A DNA stretch of 64,000 bases from Planktothrix paucivesiculata PCC 9631. GTDB lineage: Bacteria; Cyanobacteriota; Cyanobacteriia; Cyanobacteriales; Microcoleaceae. The stretch is from the NCBI RefSeq assembly GCF_900009265.2, contig NZ_LR735029.1, forward strand, positions 63,394 to 127,393. The letters are read 5' to 3'. The translations under genes and the position numbers were made by a program. This document shows, piece by piece, positions 39,321 to 48,409 of this stretch (positions are counted from its first letter, which is position 1; the number at the start of each line of letters is the position of its first letter). The notes below the pieces were generated by a model. That model did no database searches, was not told the DNA's origin, and saw only the letters and a list, made by a program, of their open reading frames with translations.

Positions 39321-40694
39321 TTAAACGACCCGATTTTGCCGAATACATTCAGCATACCATTGAAAACTAGCTTTAGGAATCCGTTTTTGTGTGGGATAAT
39401 CGACATAAATTAACCCAAAACGGCGTTGATAACCCCAAGCCCATTCAAAGTTATCCATTAAGCTCCAAACAAAATATCCTTTTAAGGGATAACCTTCAGC
39501 AATCGCCCGATGGGCTGAGTTAAAATGCTGACGTAAATACATAATCCGATCGGTATCAATTACCTCGACCTTTTGGTTTAATTCATCTTCAGCCGCACAG
39601 CCACTTTCTGTAATTAAAATCGGTAAATCGGCTCGATTTAAGGTTTCACTAATATGACGAATTCCCCAATAAATACATTCCGGCACGATATTTAACCAAG
39701 GCATATTCATCCGAGGATATCCTTTGGGAAGTCCTAGAAATTCAAACCCCATTTGATTATCTGAAGCCCGGACATAGGTGGCAGAATAAATATTTAATCC
39801 TAATTGGTCTAAAGGTTGATGAATAATCTCTAAATCTCCGGGTAATATATCCGGGGCTTCATTGCCTAATAATTCTAATAAAGCCGGACTATAGGAACCA
39901 GTTAAGGCGGGAACTGTAATACCTCCATTTTGACCACACAAATGAAAGGCTTTTTTGGCGGCCAAAATATGTTCTGGAGTTTCCGCAATTGGAACCGTTA
40001 CCGCACAATTATCGACTAGAGAAATAGTACAAGGAACGGGAGAATTAGCTCGAATTGCTTGTACTCCTAATCCATGGGCTAATAGGGCATGATGGGAGGT
40101 TTGCCAAACTTCTTTGGGACGGGAAACAATGGTTCCAGGTGCATGGGGTGGCACAGTATTCACCTGATAGCCTAAATGGGTAAAACAGGGAATTTCATTA
40201 ATTGTCATCCAATGGGTAATTTGATCGCCCAATTGACTGACTACAACCGCCACATAATCGGCAAAATCCTGAGCCATTTCTCGACTGCGCCACGACCCAT
40301 ATAAATCCTCTAAAGCCTGGGGACTATCCCAATGAAATAGGGTGGCATGGGGGGTAATTCCATGGTTTAATAAACTATCAACTAAGCGTTTATAAAAATC
40401 AATTCCGGCTTGATTGACCGCCCCTCTGCCATTAGGAATAATTCGCGGCCAAGCGATACTAAATCGATAATGTTTAATCCCTAATTCAAGCATCAGTTGA
40501 ATATCGGTTTCATAAAGATGATAATGGTCACAAGCATTTTCCCCTGTGTCTCCATTTAAAACCCTTCCCGGTGTGGCACTGAAGGTATCCCAGACACTCG
40601 GTAGACGGCCCCCCTCCCCAACCGCCCCTTCAATCTGATAGGATGCGGTGGCTGCTCCCCAGATAAAATCCGGTGGAAATTGATTATTTACCAT
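39321..40694 (-). CDS. Family 1 glycoside hydrolase (beta-glucosidase-like)
   Basis: 457 residues from ATG at 40694 (GGGAG about 10 bases upstream; an in-frame TTG at 40703 is less likely). (beta/alpha)8 barrel with family signatures: FIWGAATASYQIEGA, HYRFSIAWPRI, HWDSPQALEDLYGSW, the acid/base Glu167 in TINEIP, NIYSATYVR, the nucleophile Glu363 in ITESGC, and the C-terminal GYFVWSLMDNFEWAWGYQRRFG. Both catalytic Glu are kept, but the motifs differ from the usual T-x-NEP and ITENG. It should release terminal beta-glucose or galactose; no signal peptide, so intracellular. Single gene flanked by two inverted-repeat elements. Confidence 0.93.
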   Translation of the reverse strand: MVNNQFPPDFIWGAATASYQIEGAVGEGGRLPSVWDTFSATPGRVLNGDTGENACDHYHLYETDIQLMLELGIKHYRFSIAWPRIIPNGRGAVNQAGIDFYKRLVDSLLNHGITPHATLFHWDSPQALEDLYGSWRSREMAQDFADYVAVVVSQLGDQITHWMTINEIPCFTHLGYQVNTVPPHAPGTIVSRPKEVWQTSHHALLAHGLGVQAIRANSPVPCTISLVDNCAVTVPIAETPEHILAAKKAFHLCGQNGGITVPALTGSYSPALLELLGNEAPDILPGDLEIIHQPLDQLGLNIYSATYVRASDNQMGFEFLGLPKGYPRMNMPWLNIVPECIYWGIRHISETLNRADLPILITESGCAAEDELNQKVEVIDTDRIMYLRQHFNSAHRAIAEGYPLKGYFVWSLMDNFEWAWGYQRRFGLIYVDYPTQKRIPKASFQWYAECIRQNRVV

Positions 40695-40782
40695 TGATAT
40701 CAAGCTCCCTCAATAATAATTTAACTGATGTTGAAATTGTTTGGTGAAATTGCTCGAAAACTAGAAACCGTTTAATTAAAAT

Positions 40783-40891
40783 AGGACTTACGCATGGGGC
40801 CCGAGAAACCGGGTTTTTTAGAAAATATGTGGGTCACAACGCAGTATTTTTGTAAAAAAACCCGGTTTCTTTGGTTGGGTGCGTAAGTCCT
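40783..40891. repeat. Inverted-repeat element (MITE-like), copy D
   Basis: AGGACTTACGCA...TGCGTAAGTCCT ends; inner GAAACCGGGTTTTTT and AAAAAAACCCGGTTTCT arms. It lies 89 bases upstream of the GH1 start. With copy C it brackets the GH1 gene. Confidence 0.88.
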
Positions 40892-41110
40892 GTAAAATAT
40901 AGTTTATCAGAGGACAAAACAAATGATTGTGATGATTGTGATTCAGGGAATAGAAAAATTATTTTTCGGTTTCAGTTGTAGAATTTGATCGGATTTAAGG
41001 AAATTCTGCGGAAGTGTTAGAATCAAAGAACTGCCCTATTACACCGGACGGGGGTTGCTCCCAAGTCAAATAAAGGATAAATTCCTTACATCTGAAAAAA
41101 TCCTAATTCA
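40892..41110. other. Intergenic leader of the secreted protein gene
   Basis: 219 bases. ACCGGACGGGGGTTGCTCC near 41043 is G/C-rich compared with its surroundings. No ribosome-binding site stronger than AATGAGG at the start itself. No RNA gene recognised. Confidence 0.4.
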
Positions 41111-41791
41111 ATGAGGACTATGATGCTAAACCGATTTAAAGCGATTTATAGGATAGTGATTTTGAGTTTAGGGTTGGTTTTCCTCCTGGGAATCACACCG
41201 ACTTGGGCGGCTCAGTCCCTCCCTGAACCCAATGCTCAAGGTAACTATGTGAGTCTATCTTCCCATCTGTATTGGCAAGTTGTTGATCCCGATCCCAAAG
41301 GATTGAATTGTCGGATGGGAAATGCCAGTATTGAAGAAATTTGGAATCCCGATAACCCTGGATTTCCTACTATTGGTAACTGGCCAGTAGCTACCACATT
41401 GAAACCCGAGGAGATTTTTCGAGCACAAGTCAGTTATAGTGGCTTTGTTTTCACCAGAGACGAGCAATTTTTACCTTGGATTTTTGTTAAGAAAAAACTT
41501 GATGGTACACCTGCAAATTGTTTTGTCCGGGCGAATAGTGCGTTAATTAAACCTGTTGAAGAACCCAAGAATAATAATATTTCAACTCCACCTGTTGAAG
41601 CGCCAAAGGATAACAATATTTCCACCGAAACCGTTGAAACGCCACCCGTTGAAACCCCTCCTGATACTAACGTTGTGGAAATTCCACCCGTTGAAATTCC
41701 TCCCGATACTAAGGTTGTGGAAACTTCACCCGTTGAAACTCCTCCTGATACTAGCATCATTGACGAACCCGAACCATTTATTGACTTGTAA
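41111..41791 (+). CDS. Secreted protein with Pro/Val/Glu/Thr repeat tail
   Basis: 226 residues. Signal peptide ~1-34 (IVILSLGLVFLLGITPTWAA, cleavage after the Ala pair). A ~110-residue globular part follows (YVSLSSHLYWQVVDPDPKGL, NCRMGNASIEEIW, Cys pair possible), compatible with an SH3-like domain. The C-terminal ~75 residues are tandem units of the type PPVE-x-PPDT-x-VVE (repeat unit ~12-15 residues), likely an extended wall- or surface-spanning stalk. The DNA there is minisatellite-like. No anchor motif at the end. It is the gene before the export island, but no shared regulatory site was found. Confidence 0.8.
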   Translation: MRTMMLNRFKAIYRIVILSLGLVFLLGITPTWAAQSLPEPNAQGNYVSLSSHLYWQVVDPDPKGLNCRMGNASIEEIWNPDNPGFPTIGNWPVATTLKPEEIFRAQVSYSGFVFTRDEQFLPWIFVKKKLDGTPANCFVRANSALIKPVEEPKNNNISTPPVEAPKDNNISTETVETPPVETPPDTNVVEIPPVEIPPDTKVVETSPVETPPDTSIIDEPEPFIDL

Positions 41792-41841
41792 GCCTCTGGG
41801 GTTTTTAGGATCTACCGAGAAACCTTTATAAACAAAACTGT

Positions 41842-41869
41842 AGGGGTTAGGCTGGAAGACCGAACCCCT
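41842..41869. terminator. Hairpin after the secreted-protein gene
   Basis: AGGGGTT (41842-41848) and AACCCCT (41863-41869) form a 7-bp stem with a 14-base loop, 51 bases past the stop; no T run, so termination is uncertain. HIP1 GCGATCGC follows. Confidence 0.45.
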
Positions 41870-42355
41870 GCGATCGCATATTTTAGTTTTAACGAACATT
41901 TATTTAAAAAACTTCATAAAGTTCAGCAATTGTTATGGCAGTTGCGTCAGTCTTCTTTATATTAACTTTTGTCAAAAAAGTCCCTCAACCTAGCTTCTGA
42001 TCAATCTTACAAGCCCCAAATTTTCAACTATCAATATAAAGATTCAGTTAAAGATTCTATAAAGATGATCAGGATTTCCCGAAGTTAAAGGACATCCCTG
42101 ATTAAAGTATAGGATAATCTAAATAAATCCAACGAAAATCGGCAACTTGCTTAACTATCAGAATCCTCTACTCATCTGAAAAGTAATCCCGTTGTCAGAC
42201 CACAGTTTTTGCTCAATTTGAGTTGACTCTTGTGTGCCGGAGTTTCCTTGATCTCTGCCTAAGAAGGTTTGAGACCCTGGCTATAGATCTTTAATACACG
42301 ATTTCAGGGGTTGCTTGATGATGGCTCACCCATAATATTTACTTTCCCTCGAATC
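41870..42355. other. Intergenic region before the HetC-like exporter
   Basis: About 490 bases with no convincing gene. The TGCCA-N3-TGGCA palindrome found at other genes of the island was not found here. An in-frame TTG at 42311 could extend the exporter by 15 residues. Confidence 0.45.
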
Positions 42356-45300
42356 ATGATCAACCCTAATTTGACCTTAACGAATCGGGCGTTTAATTCT
42401 CAGCAGGAAATGTCTCAATCCTTATTAATTTCCAGCTTAGAAGATTTCCTAACACAAATCCCCGTCAAGACCATTAACCCAGCAACTTGGTGTCAACATT
42501 GGCATCTGCAAGCCTTTTCCATGGGAGATCCGATTGAGAATTTATCAATTTCCGACGAAAAAACCGTTCACACCGCACCTAGCCTGGAATCGGTTTATTT
42601 AGTCGTTGAGGGTCGAGTCCGACTCCTGACTTGGGACAAACAGTTAAATCGACAGGTTTCGGTTGCTGTCGTTGAACCCGGTGAAACCTTTGGCGGAGAT
42701 CAGGATTTATCCTATGAAGCGATCGCGGCTAGTGAGGTCATCCTCGCTTCAATTCCCCTGGCTAAAATTCAAACCCAGATCAAACAAATTCCTCAGCTAC
42801 AAACCTATCTACAAACCACCATCGAAAACCGACAACGGTTATTATTCTTCAAAACCCAAACGGACTGGCGACGGTTCACCTGTCACCGACTACAAGAACT
42901 TTTATCCCACTGCACCCAACACCACATCAAGGCTGGAACTCCCCTGATCTCGGCACTTCCAACCAAAGACAGCCGATTTTGGCTGTACCAAGGACAAATT
43001 GCAGGCGCCGATCACGTTCCCCAGGTGGGCGAAAGTTGGGGAGAACCCGATCCCATCCCCCCAGAATGGATCGCCGCCACGGAGTTAGTCGTGTATCAAC
43101 TTCCCGCAGAAACCTTACAGACAACATCCGTACAAGGTGGGAAATCTCTGATACGCAAACAGGAAAAAACCTTTTATCTTCAACCCGCTACGGTGAAACC
43201 CTATCCAGTGATCGCTCCGCCAACGCCCCAAACCCTCAGCTTCCCCAAACCCAAACGTCAACGAGTCTGGCGAGGATTTTGGCAAGGGTATCCTTTTATA
43301 GAACAGCAAAGCTCCTCCGACTGTGGGATCGCTTGTTTGGCGATGATTAGTCAGTATTGGGGAAAATATTTAAGCATTAATAACCTCCGTAATATTTCGG
43401 ATGTAGGGCGATCAGGAGTCTCCTTAAAAAATCTCACTCTCACCTCAGAACGTTTAGGTTATCAAGCGCGACCAGTCCGGGCAAGTTTGAATCGTTTAGA
43501 AACCGAAAAAAACCCTTGGATTGCCCATTGGCAAGGGGATCATTATATTGTGGTCTATAAAGTCCGACGCCATCAAGTGGTGATTGCTGATCCGGGTGAG
43601 GGCAGAAAAACCCTCTCTCGTCAGGCGTTTTTAACCGGATGGACAGGCTATGCTTTACTTTTGGAACCCACCGATCAATTCCATGAACTCCAAGAGCAGA
43701 AACGCTCTCTTGGTCGGTTTGCTGGGGTAATTTGGCCCCATCGGTTTTTGGGATTACAAATTGTTTTGTTATCCCTATTAATTCAGATATTTGGGATTGT
43801 TACTCCCTTATTAACCCAGATTATTTTAGATCGGGTTGTGGTGAATAAAAGTCTCACCAGTTTGAATGTATTTGCCTTGGGGTTGTTATTATTTGGCGTG
43901 TGGAGTTTGGGGTTATCTTCAATTCGAGAATATCTATTGAGTTACTTATCAAATCGTTTGGATTTAACCCTGATTGGTGGGTTTATTAACCACGCCCTAA
44001 AACTTCCTTTAAAGTTCTTTGAGTCCCGCCGCGTCGGGGATATCATTACCCGAGTTCAAGAAAATCAGAAAATTCAACGTTTTCTAGTTAGTCAAATTTT
44101 GTTGTCGGTTTTGAATGTTTTAACAGGGTTTGTGTATTTGGGTTTGATGCTTTATTACAACTGGAAACTAACAGTATTAATTTTAGGAATTGTGCCTTTA
44201 ATTATCATTCTAACCTTAGCAGCAACGCCAATGTTACGGCATATTTCCCGTCAAGTATTTAATGCAGCCGCGGATCAAAATTCAACCTTAGTGGAAATTT
44301 TGAATGGAATTAATACGGTGAAAGCGGTATCGGCGGAACCGGAATTACGCTGGCGTTGGGAAGAAAAATTAACCCAACAGATCAATGTTCAGTTTAAAGC
44401 CCAGAAATTAGGAATTAATTTAGGATTTGTGAGTGGGTTAATTAATTCTATTGGGAGTACGGCTTTACTTTGGTTTGGTGCAACTTTAGTCATTCAAGAT
44501 CAATTAACTATTGGTCAGTTTGTTGCCTTTAATATGATGCAGGGTTATGTAATTAGTCCGATTCTTGCCTTAGTAGGATTATGGGATGAATTGCAAGAAG
44601 TATTAATTTCAGTGGAACGGTTAAATGATGTCTTTGAGCAAGAACCGGAAGAAACCCCGCAAAAACCGTTAATTGTATTACCCAGAATCCAAGGAGAAAT
44701 TCATTTTGATAATGTGACTTTTCGTTATCAAGAAGATGCGGAAACAAATATTCTGCAAAATCTTTCTTTTAAATTTCCTCCGGGTCAAACTATTGCGATT
44801 GTTGGGCGCAGTGGTTCAGGAAAAAGCACCCTAGTTAAATTAATTCAAGGTTTGTACCATCCTACAACCGGAAATATTTATGTAGATGGACATGATATTC
44901 GTCATGTTTCTCCCCCTTCTTTGCGTATACAAATGGGCGTTGTTCCCCAGGATTGTTATTTATTTTCAGGAACACTTTTAGAAAATATTACTCTGTATCG
45001 GGATGAATATACTTTAGATCAAGTTATTGAGGCGGCAAAATTAGCAGAAGTTCATGGATTTATTCAGGGTTTACCCTTAGGATATTATACCAAAGTTGGA
45101 GAACGGGGATCAAGTTTATCGGGAGGACAACGGCAACGAGTAGCGATCGCCAGAGCCTTATTAGGAAGTCCTCGAATTCTAATTTTAGATGAGGCAACCA
45201 GTTCTTTAGATACCGAAAGTGAAAGCCGTTTTCAACGCAATTTAGAACAAATGCAACGCGATCGCACTACGATTATTATTGCCCATCGTCTCTCAACCGT

Positions 45301-45424
45301 GAGAAGTGCCGATTGTATTTTAGTTATAGACAAAGGCATTTTAGTTGAACAAGGCAACCATGAACACCTCATGGCAATTCAAGGACTCTATTATCATTTA
45401 GCCCAGCAACAACTGGCTTTATAG
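42356..45424 (+). CDS. HetC-like peptidase-containing ABC exporter (CNBD + C39 + ABC)
   Basis: 1022 residues from ATG at 42356. Order: a cyclic-nucleotide-binding-like domain (~60-170; YLVVEGRVRLLTW), a less clear second one, a C39 bacteriocin-processing peptidase (~315-440) with Cys323 in SSSDCGIACL, His396 in GDHYIVVY and Asp412 in IADPGEG, a six-helix ABC membrane domain, and an ATPase with Walker A GRSGSGKST (817-825), signature LSGGQRQRVAIARAL and Walker B ILILDEATSSLD. All catalytic residues are present, so it should cleave double-glycine-type leaders and export the cargo. This layout and length match HetC of heterocyst formers, whose gene also lies by hetP. It heads the hlyD-hetP-peptide island. 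Confidence 0.92.
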   Translation: MINPNLTLTNRAFNSQQEMSQSLLISSLEDFLTQIPVKTINPATWCQHWHLQAFSMGDPIENLSISDEKTVHTAPSLESVYLVVEGRVRLLTWDKQLNRQVSVAVVEPGETFGGDQDLSYEAIAASEVILASIPLAKIQTQIKQIPQLQTYLQTTIENRQRLLFFKTQTDWRRFTCHRLQELLSHCTQHHIKAGTPLISALPTKDSRFWLYQGQIAGADHVPQVGESWGEPDPIPPEWIAATELVVYQLPAETLQTTSVQGGKSLIRKQEKTFYLQPATVKPYPVIAPPTPQTLSFPKPKRQRVWRGFWQGYPFIEQQSSSDCGIACLAMISQYWGKYLSINNLRNISDVGRSGVSLKNLTLTSERLGYQARPVRASLNRLETEKNPWIAHWQGDHYIVVYKVRRHQVVIADPGEGRKTLSRQAFLTGWTGYALLLEPTDQFHELQEQKRSLGRFAGVIWPHRFLGLQIVLLSLLIQIFGIVTPLLTQIILDRVVVNKSLTSLNVFALGLLLFGVWSLGLSSIREYLLSYLSNRLDLTLIGGFINHALKLPLKFFESRRVGDIITRVQENQKIQRFLVSQILLSVLNVLTGFVYLGLMLYYNWKLTVLILGIVPLIIILTLAATPMLRHISRQVFNAAADQNSTLVEILNGINTVKAVSAEPELRWRWEEKLTQQINVQFKAQKLGINLGFVSGLINSIGSTALLWFGATLVIQDQLTIGQFVAFNMMQGYVISPILALVGLWDELQEVLISVERLNDVFEQEPEETPQKPLIVLPRIQGEIHFDNVTFRYQEDAETNILQNLSFKFPPGQTIAIVGRSGSGKSTLVKLIQGLYHPTTGNIYVDGHDIRHVSPPSLRIQMGVVPQDCYLFSGTLLENITLYRDEYTLDQVIEAAKLAEVHGFIQGLPLGYYTKVGERGSSLSGGQRQRVAIARALLGSPRILILDEATSSLDTESESRFQRNLEQMQRDRTTIIIAHRLSTVRSADCILVIDKGILVEQGNHEHLMAIQGLYYHLAQQQLAL

Positions 45425-45466
45425 CCTTAATTGCATTACAATTCCTTGACTTTCTGTAAGCTCCTC

Positions 45467-45525
45467 GATCCCCCCTAACCCCTTGAATAAGCGCAAACCG
45501 CGCTTGAAAGTCCTTTAGGGGGATC
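45467..45525. repeat. Inverted repeat / hairpin after the exporter gene
   Basis: Outer arms GATCCCCCCTAA (45467-45478) and TTTAGGGGGATC (45514-45525) enclose AAGCGC-AAACC-GCGCTT. It forms a stable two-part hairpin 43 bases past the exporter stop. May act as terminator; a dispersed palindromic repeat is equally possible. Confidence 0.6.
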
Positions 45526-45610
45526 TGATTTTTGATCAAAAATAAAACAGTCCCAAACCCTACGTTCATCTTCTCCGATCTCCTCTCTTAACAAAACTTT
45601 TCAAACAAAT

Positions 45611-45625
45611 CTGCCAATTTGGCAG
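45611..45625. promoter_or_regulatory. Palindromic operator candidate, site 1 (hlyD-hetP)
   Basis: CTGCCA-ATT-TGGCAG. The core TGCCA-N3-TGGCA is shared with sites at 48120, 48312 and 50787. A -10-like TATAAA starts at 45649, 31 bases from the palindrome centre, so the site would be centred near -41 to -43 of that promoter, the usual place for an activator. The regulator is unknown. Confidence 0.65.
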
Positions 45626-45795
45626 TTTTGAATCAGAAGTTATCCTAGTATAAACACAGAGGATTTTGATAGAAACAAGAACACTGGCTTAGACGTAGGA
45701 TCACTTAAACCCTAGGGACTGGTTATAGGGTGCTTGTATGCGTTTGTTAGTCTCAACCCCTTTTAAGCGGTCGTTACTTTTTGTTAACAGTGGAT

Positions 45796-45824
45796 TTGAC
45801 TTAATTTCATTTAAAAAAAACAAT
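45796..45824 (+). promoter_or_regulatory. Second candidate promoter for hlyD
   Basis: TTGACT, 17-base spacer, AACAAT (4 of 6), ending 41 bases before the hlyD ATG. Independent of the palindrome. Low certainty. Confidence 0.3.
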
Positions 45825-45864
45825 TAAAACACCAACCTTTGTTGGCCAGTTTTTACATAACCCT

Positions 45865-47541
45865 ATGAAACCGTATAAACTGTTCTCCCCTCTGAGTAAA
45901 AACACTGATAATTCAGACTCCCAATTGTCTGTAACGGTGCAGGAGGAATACTTAGAGGATCTGCAATTTAGTCTGGAACACATAGAACAAACCGATCAGA
46001 TTTATGGCGGTATTGCCGGTTCTGTTCCCTTTCCTCCCCTGGCTCCCCCCCAAACAGTCCCCAAAAAATCTCCCCCTCTCCCCAATATTCCCTCGGCGAA
46101 ACCAGACTGGTCAAATGCCTTACAATCTTTGCTGGATCAACCTCCTGCGTCTTTTCCTCTGCAATTAATGTTGGGAGGATTTATTTTTTGTATCGCCTTT
46201 GGTGCTTGGGGATATTTTGGAACCGTTGATGAAGTCGGTCAAGCTAGAGGGAAACTAGCTCCCCAAGGAGAAGTTTACAAAATCCATCCCGTTGAGTTGG
46301 GAAAAGTTTCTCGAATTCCGATTAAAGAAGGGCAAACTGTTAAAAAAGGTCAGGTTTTAGCCGAACTAGATCGACAAATTGCCACCCAAGAATTAGCGGG
46401 ATTACAACAACAACTCACCGCCTTTAAAGCCGAACTGATTCAAAAACAAGGGTTAATTGAACGGATTGATTTAGAAGCCCAAACCCAAGCCGCGATCGCC
46501 ACGGCTCAACTTCAATCTCAACAGGCTAGTATTGAACGAGTTAAAAGCCAAATTACCTCGAATCAGCGATTACTAAGTCAACTCAATTTTGAAGCGTCAG
46601 CAACTCAAAAACGAGTGGAATCTTTACAACCATTGAAGGCAGAAACTCAAACCCTAATTGCCAAATTGCAGGAGGGAGAATTAGCAGCTAAAGAAAGACT
46701 AGAAAGGCTCCAACCTCTGTTAGAAAGTGGTGCTATTTCTAAAGATATATTATTTCAAGCCGAACAAAATTTGCGGGATCAACAAAGAGGCATTGTTCAA
46801 GCGCAATTATCAGAAAAAAATAGTACCCAAGAACTTATTTTTCAAGCGGAACAAGGTTTTCGGGATCGCCAACGATTAATCACCCAATCTCAAGGAGAAT
46901 TAAAACAATATCAAGTTGAAATTGAACGATTAAATGCGGAATTAGCACAGAAACAAGCGGAAGCCAAAACAATTCAAGTAGGAACCCAGCAAAAAATTCA
47001 ACAAACTGAGTTAGAAGTAACTCAATTCAAAGCTAAAATTACAGAAACACAAAATTTAATTACAAGGGCTGAGGCTAAACTTCAAGACAGATATCTCCAT
47101 TCTCCTATTGATGGAGTTATTTCTGCCTTGAATGTGTTTAATGTGGGAGAAGTGATTCAACCCGGACAAACCATTGCTGAAATTACGCCCAAAAATGCAC
47201 CCCTAATTTTAACAGCTAGTCTCCCGAATGAGAAAGCTGGATTTGTGAAAACCGGAATGTCGGTTAAAGTCAAATTTGATGCTTATCCCTATCAAAATTA
47301 TGGGGTATTTGAAGGAACAGTTCGCTCAATTTCACCCGATACAAAAGTTGATCAAGGAGTTGGGCCAGTTTACAAATTAGAAATTTTGTTAAAAAAAGAC
47401 TACGTTTTGCAACGGGATCAGAAAATTCAGTTAAAATCTGGACAAACGGCTAGTGCGGATATTATTATTCGTCGTCGTCGGATTATGGATATTCTACTTA
47501 ATCCTATTCTGCAATTGCAGAAAAATGGCATCGATTTGTAG
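45865..47541 (+). CDS. HlyD-family membrane fusion protein
   Basis: 558 residues. A long cytoplasmic N-terminus with a Pro-rich stretch (~50-75), one transmembrane helix at ~95-118 (LQLMLGGFIFCIAFGAWGYF), a first lipoyl half (KIHPVELGKVSRIPIKEGQTV), a long Gln/Glu/Ala-rich coiled-coil hairpin (~175-410), the second lipoyl half (YLHSPIDGVISALNVFNVGE) and a beta barrel (VKVKFDAYPYQNYGVFEGTV). It bridges an ABC exporter to an outer-membrane channel (TolC-like, not in the window). Partner is the exporter encoded just upstream. The N-terminus is longer than in E. coli HlyD, as in many cyanobacterial peptide exporters. Confidence 0.93.
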   Translation: MKPYKLFSPLSKNTDNSDSQLSVTVQEEYLEDLQFSLEHIEQTDQIYGGIAGSVPFPPLAPPQTVPKKSPPLPNIPSAKPDWSNALQSLLDQPPASFPLQLMLGGFIFCIAFGAWGYFGTVDEVGQARGKLAPQGEVYKIHPVELGKVSRIPIKEGQTVKKGQVLAELDRQIATQELAGLQQQLTAFKAELIQKQGLIERIDLEAQTQAAIATAQLQSQQASIERVKSQITSNQRLLSQLNFEASATQKRVESLQPLKAETQTLIAKLQEGELAAKERLERLQPLLESGAISKDILFQAEQNLRDQQRGIVQAQLSEKNSTQELIFQAEQGFRDRQRLITQSQGELKQYQVEIERLNAELAQKQAEAKTIQVGTQQKIQQTELEVTQFKAKITETQNLITRAEAKLQDRYLHSPIDGVISALNVFNVGEVIQPGQTIAEITPKNAPLILTASLPNEKAGFVKTGMSVKVKFDAYPYQNYGVFEGTVRSISPDTKVDQGVGPVYKLEILLKKDYVLQRDQKIQLKSGQTASADIIIRRRRIMDILLNPILQLQKNGIDL

Positions 47542-47571
47542 AACACTATTTACCAATTAGGAGTACAAGAA

Positions 47572-47961
47572 ATGTCTGCTCAATATTCCTACAATAACTC
47601 GAAAGTCGCTAAGGCGATGAGTGAAGAACAGTTTGAACAAATCCTAGATGCGATTTTATCGGGGAAATATTCTTGGGCTTGTGTTTTAATTTTGCGTTTT
47701 GCTGGATATAACCCACTCCATTATATTCCCTATCGCACCTATAACCGACTAACTAAGGATCATAATTCTAATTCTCAGTCTCAAAGTCATACAACATCTG
47801 TTAAATCAAGTCTTTACGCTGAAGTTACACCTTCTGGTGCTGGCAAAGTTCGGGACTTAACTTATTTAGAACCTATTCCTGAATTGAGTCGGGGGGTTTC
47901 GGGAGGATTTCGGCATTTAGAAGTTGTCGAAAACTTTCCCAGTCCTTGGAAACTGAACTAA
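47572..47961 (+). CDS. hetP: HetP-family protein with double-glycine-like tail motif
   Basis: 129 residues, 30 bases after hlyD and probably cotranscribed; AGGAG lies ~10 bases before the ATG. The conserved HetP core is at ~16-60 ([41 protein letters not shown] minus one). HetP proteins modulate commitment to heterocyst formation in Anabaena, and homologues occur in strains that make no heterocysts. The C-terminal part has KVRDLTYLE (92-100) ... GVSGG (108-112), which aligns with the leader of the nearby peptide 1 (DLNHLE ... IEGA), and then a second copy-like HLEVVE (115-120). This suggests the tail may be read by the C39 peptidase of the exporter. In Anabaena hetC and hetP are neighbours too. 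Confidence 0.88.
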   Translation: MSAQYSYNNSKVAKAMSEEQFEQILDAILSGKYSWACVLILRFAGYNPLHYIPYRTYNRLTKDHNSNSQSQSHTTSVKSSLYAEVTPSGAGKVRDLTYLEPIPELSRGVSGGFRHLEVVENFPSPWKLN

Positions 47962-48075
47962 ACGACCGATCCAACTTTAACCTTTTGTTCGCCTAAGTTT
48001 AAAATCATTTTTTTGAGTCTGTTTTTCACTTTTTTTAAAAAATCCGCTTTTCCCCCTCTTTTCATCTTTTATAAC

Positions 48076-48101
48076 AACCTGTATTCAAGCAGGTTTTTTT
48101 T
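48076..48101 (+). terminator. Rho-independent terminator after hetP
   Basis: AACCTG (48076-48081), loop TATTCAAG, CAGGTT (48090-48095), then a run of Ts. It closes the hlyD-hetP unit and separates it from the peptide genes. Confidence 0.85.
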
Positions 48102-48119
48102 TGGAAAATATAAAAAAAC

Positions 48120-48132
48120 TGCCAAAATGACA
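48120..48132. promoter_or_regulatory. Palindromic operator candidate, site 2 (one mismatch)
   Basis: TGCCA-AAA-TGACA, one mismatch to the consensus. TACAAT (48154-48159, 5 of 6 to a -10) starts 28 bases from the centre, the same geometry as the other sites. No annotated gene begins directly after it; see the small RNA candidate. Confidence 0.5.
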
Positions 48133-48164
48133 ACAATTATCCTGAAACGTAATTACAATACCAC

Positions 48165-48245
48165 TTATACAACTTTAAATACTAAAGATTGAATAAAACG
48201 AACTCCTCTGAAAGTCATTTCTGATTTTCAGAGCCTTATTTATGA
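48165..48245 (+). ncRNA. Candidate small RNA controlled by operator site 2
   Basis: If TACAAT (48154-48159) is a -10 box, transcription starts near 48166. A hairpin CTCTGAAA (48206-48213)/TTTCAGAG (48226-48233) then precedes CCTTATTT and, after a few bases, a run of Ts. The product would be ~70-85 bases with no coding frame of note. Alternatively this is just a long leader to peptide 1, or a terminator for readthrough. Inference only. Confidence 0.3.
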
Positions 48246-48311
48246 TCATTTTTTCAAAATTAATTCTTTTTCATCTATTGATTTAAACTCCAGAAAAAAA
48301 TTCAACAAATA

Positions 48312-48324
48312 TGCCAAAATGGCA
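48312..48324. promoter_or_regulatory. Palindromic operator candidate, site 3 (peptide 1)
   Basis: TGCCA-AAA-TGGCA, perfect 5-3-5 palindrome, with ACAT on its right as in site 4. TATATT (48347-48352, 5 of 6) starts 29 bases from the centre, which puts the site near -41 of the resulting transcript. Peptide 1 starts at 48410. Confidence 0.7.
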
Positions 48325-48409
48325 ACATAACCCACAAAGGAAAGATTATATTAGAAACATCAACAAACAAAGTTGATACCCAAATAAACGATTATTTAGG
48401 AAGAAAACC

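Noticed and set aside
39101..39370. An 89-codon plus-strand frame as a gene
   Set aside because: It runs through the inverted-repeat element at 39202-39301 and the end of the GH1 gene; no ribosome-binding site.
41040..41075. G/C-rich leader stretch as a tRNA or riboswitch
   Set aside because: No cloverleaf, T-loop or recognisable riboswitch core could be drawn from it.
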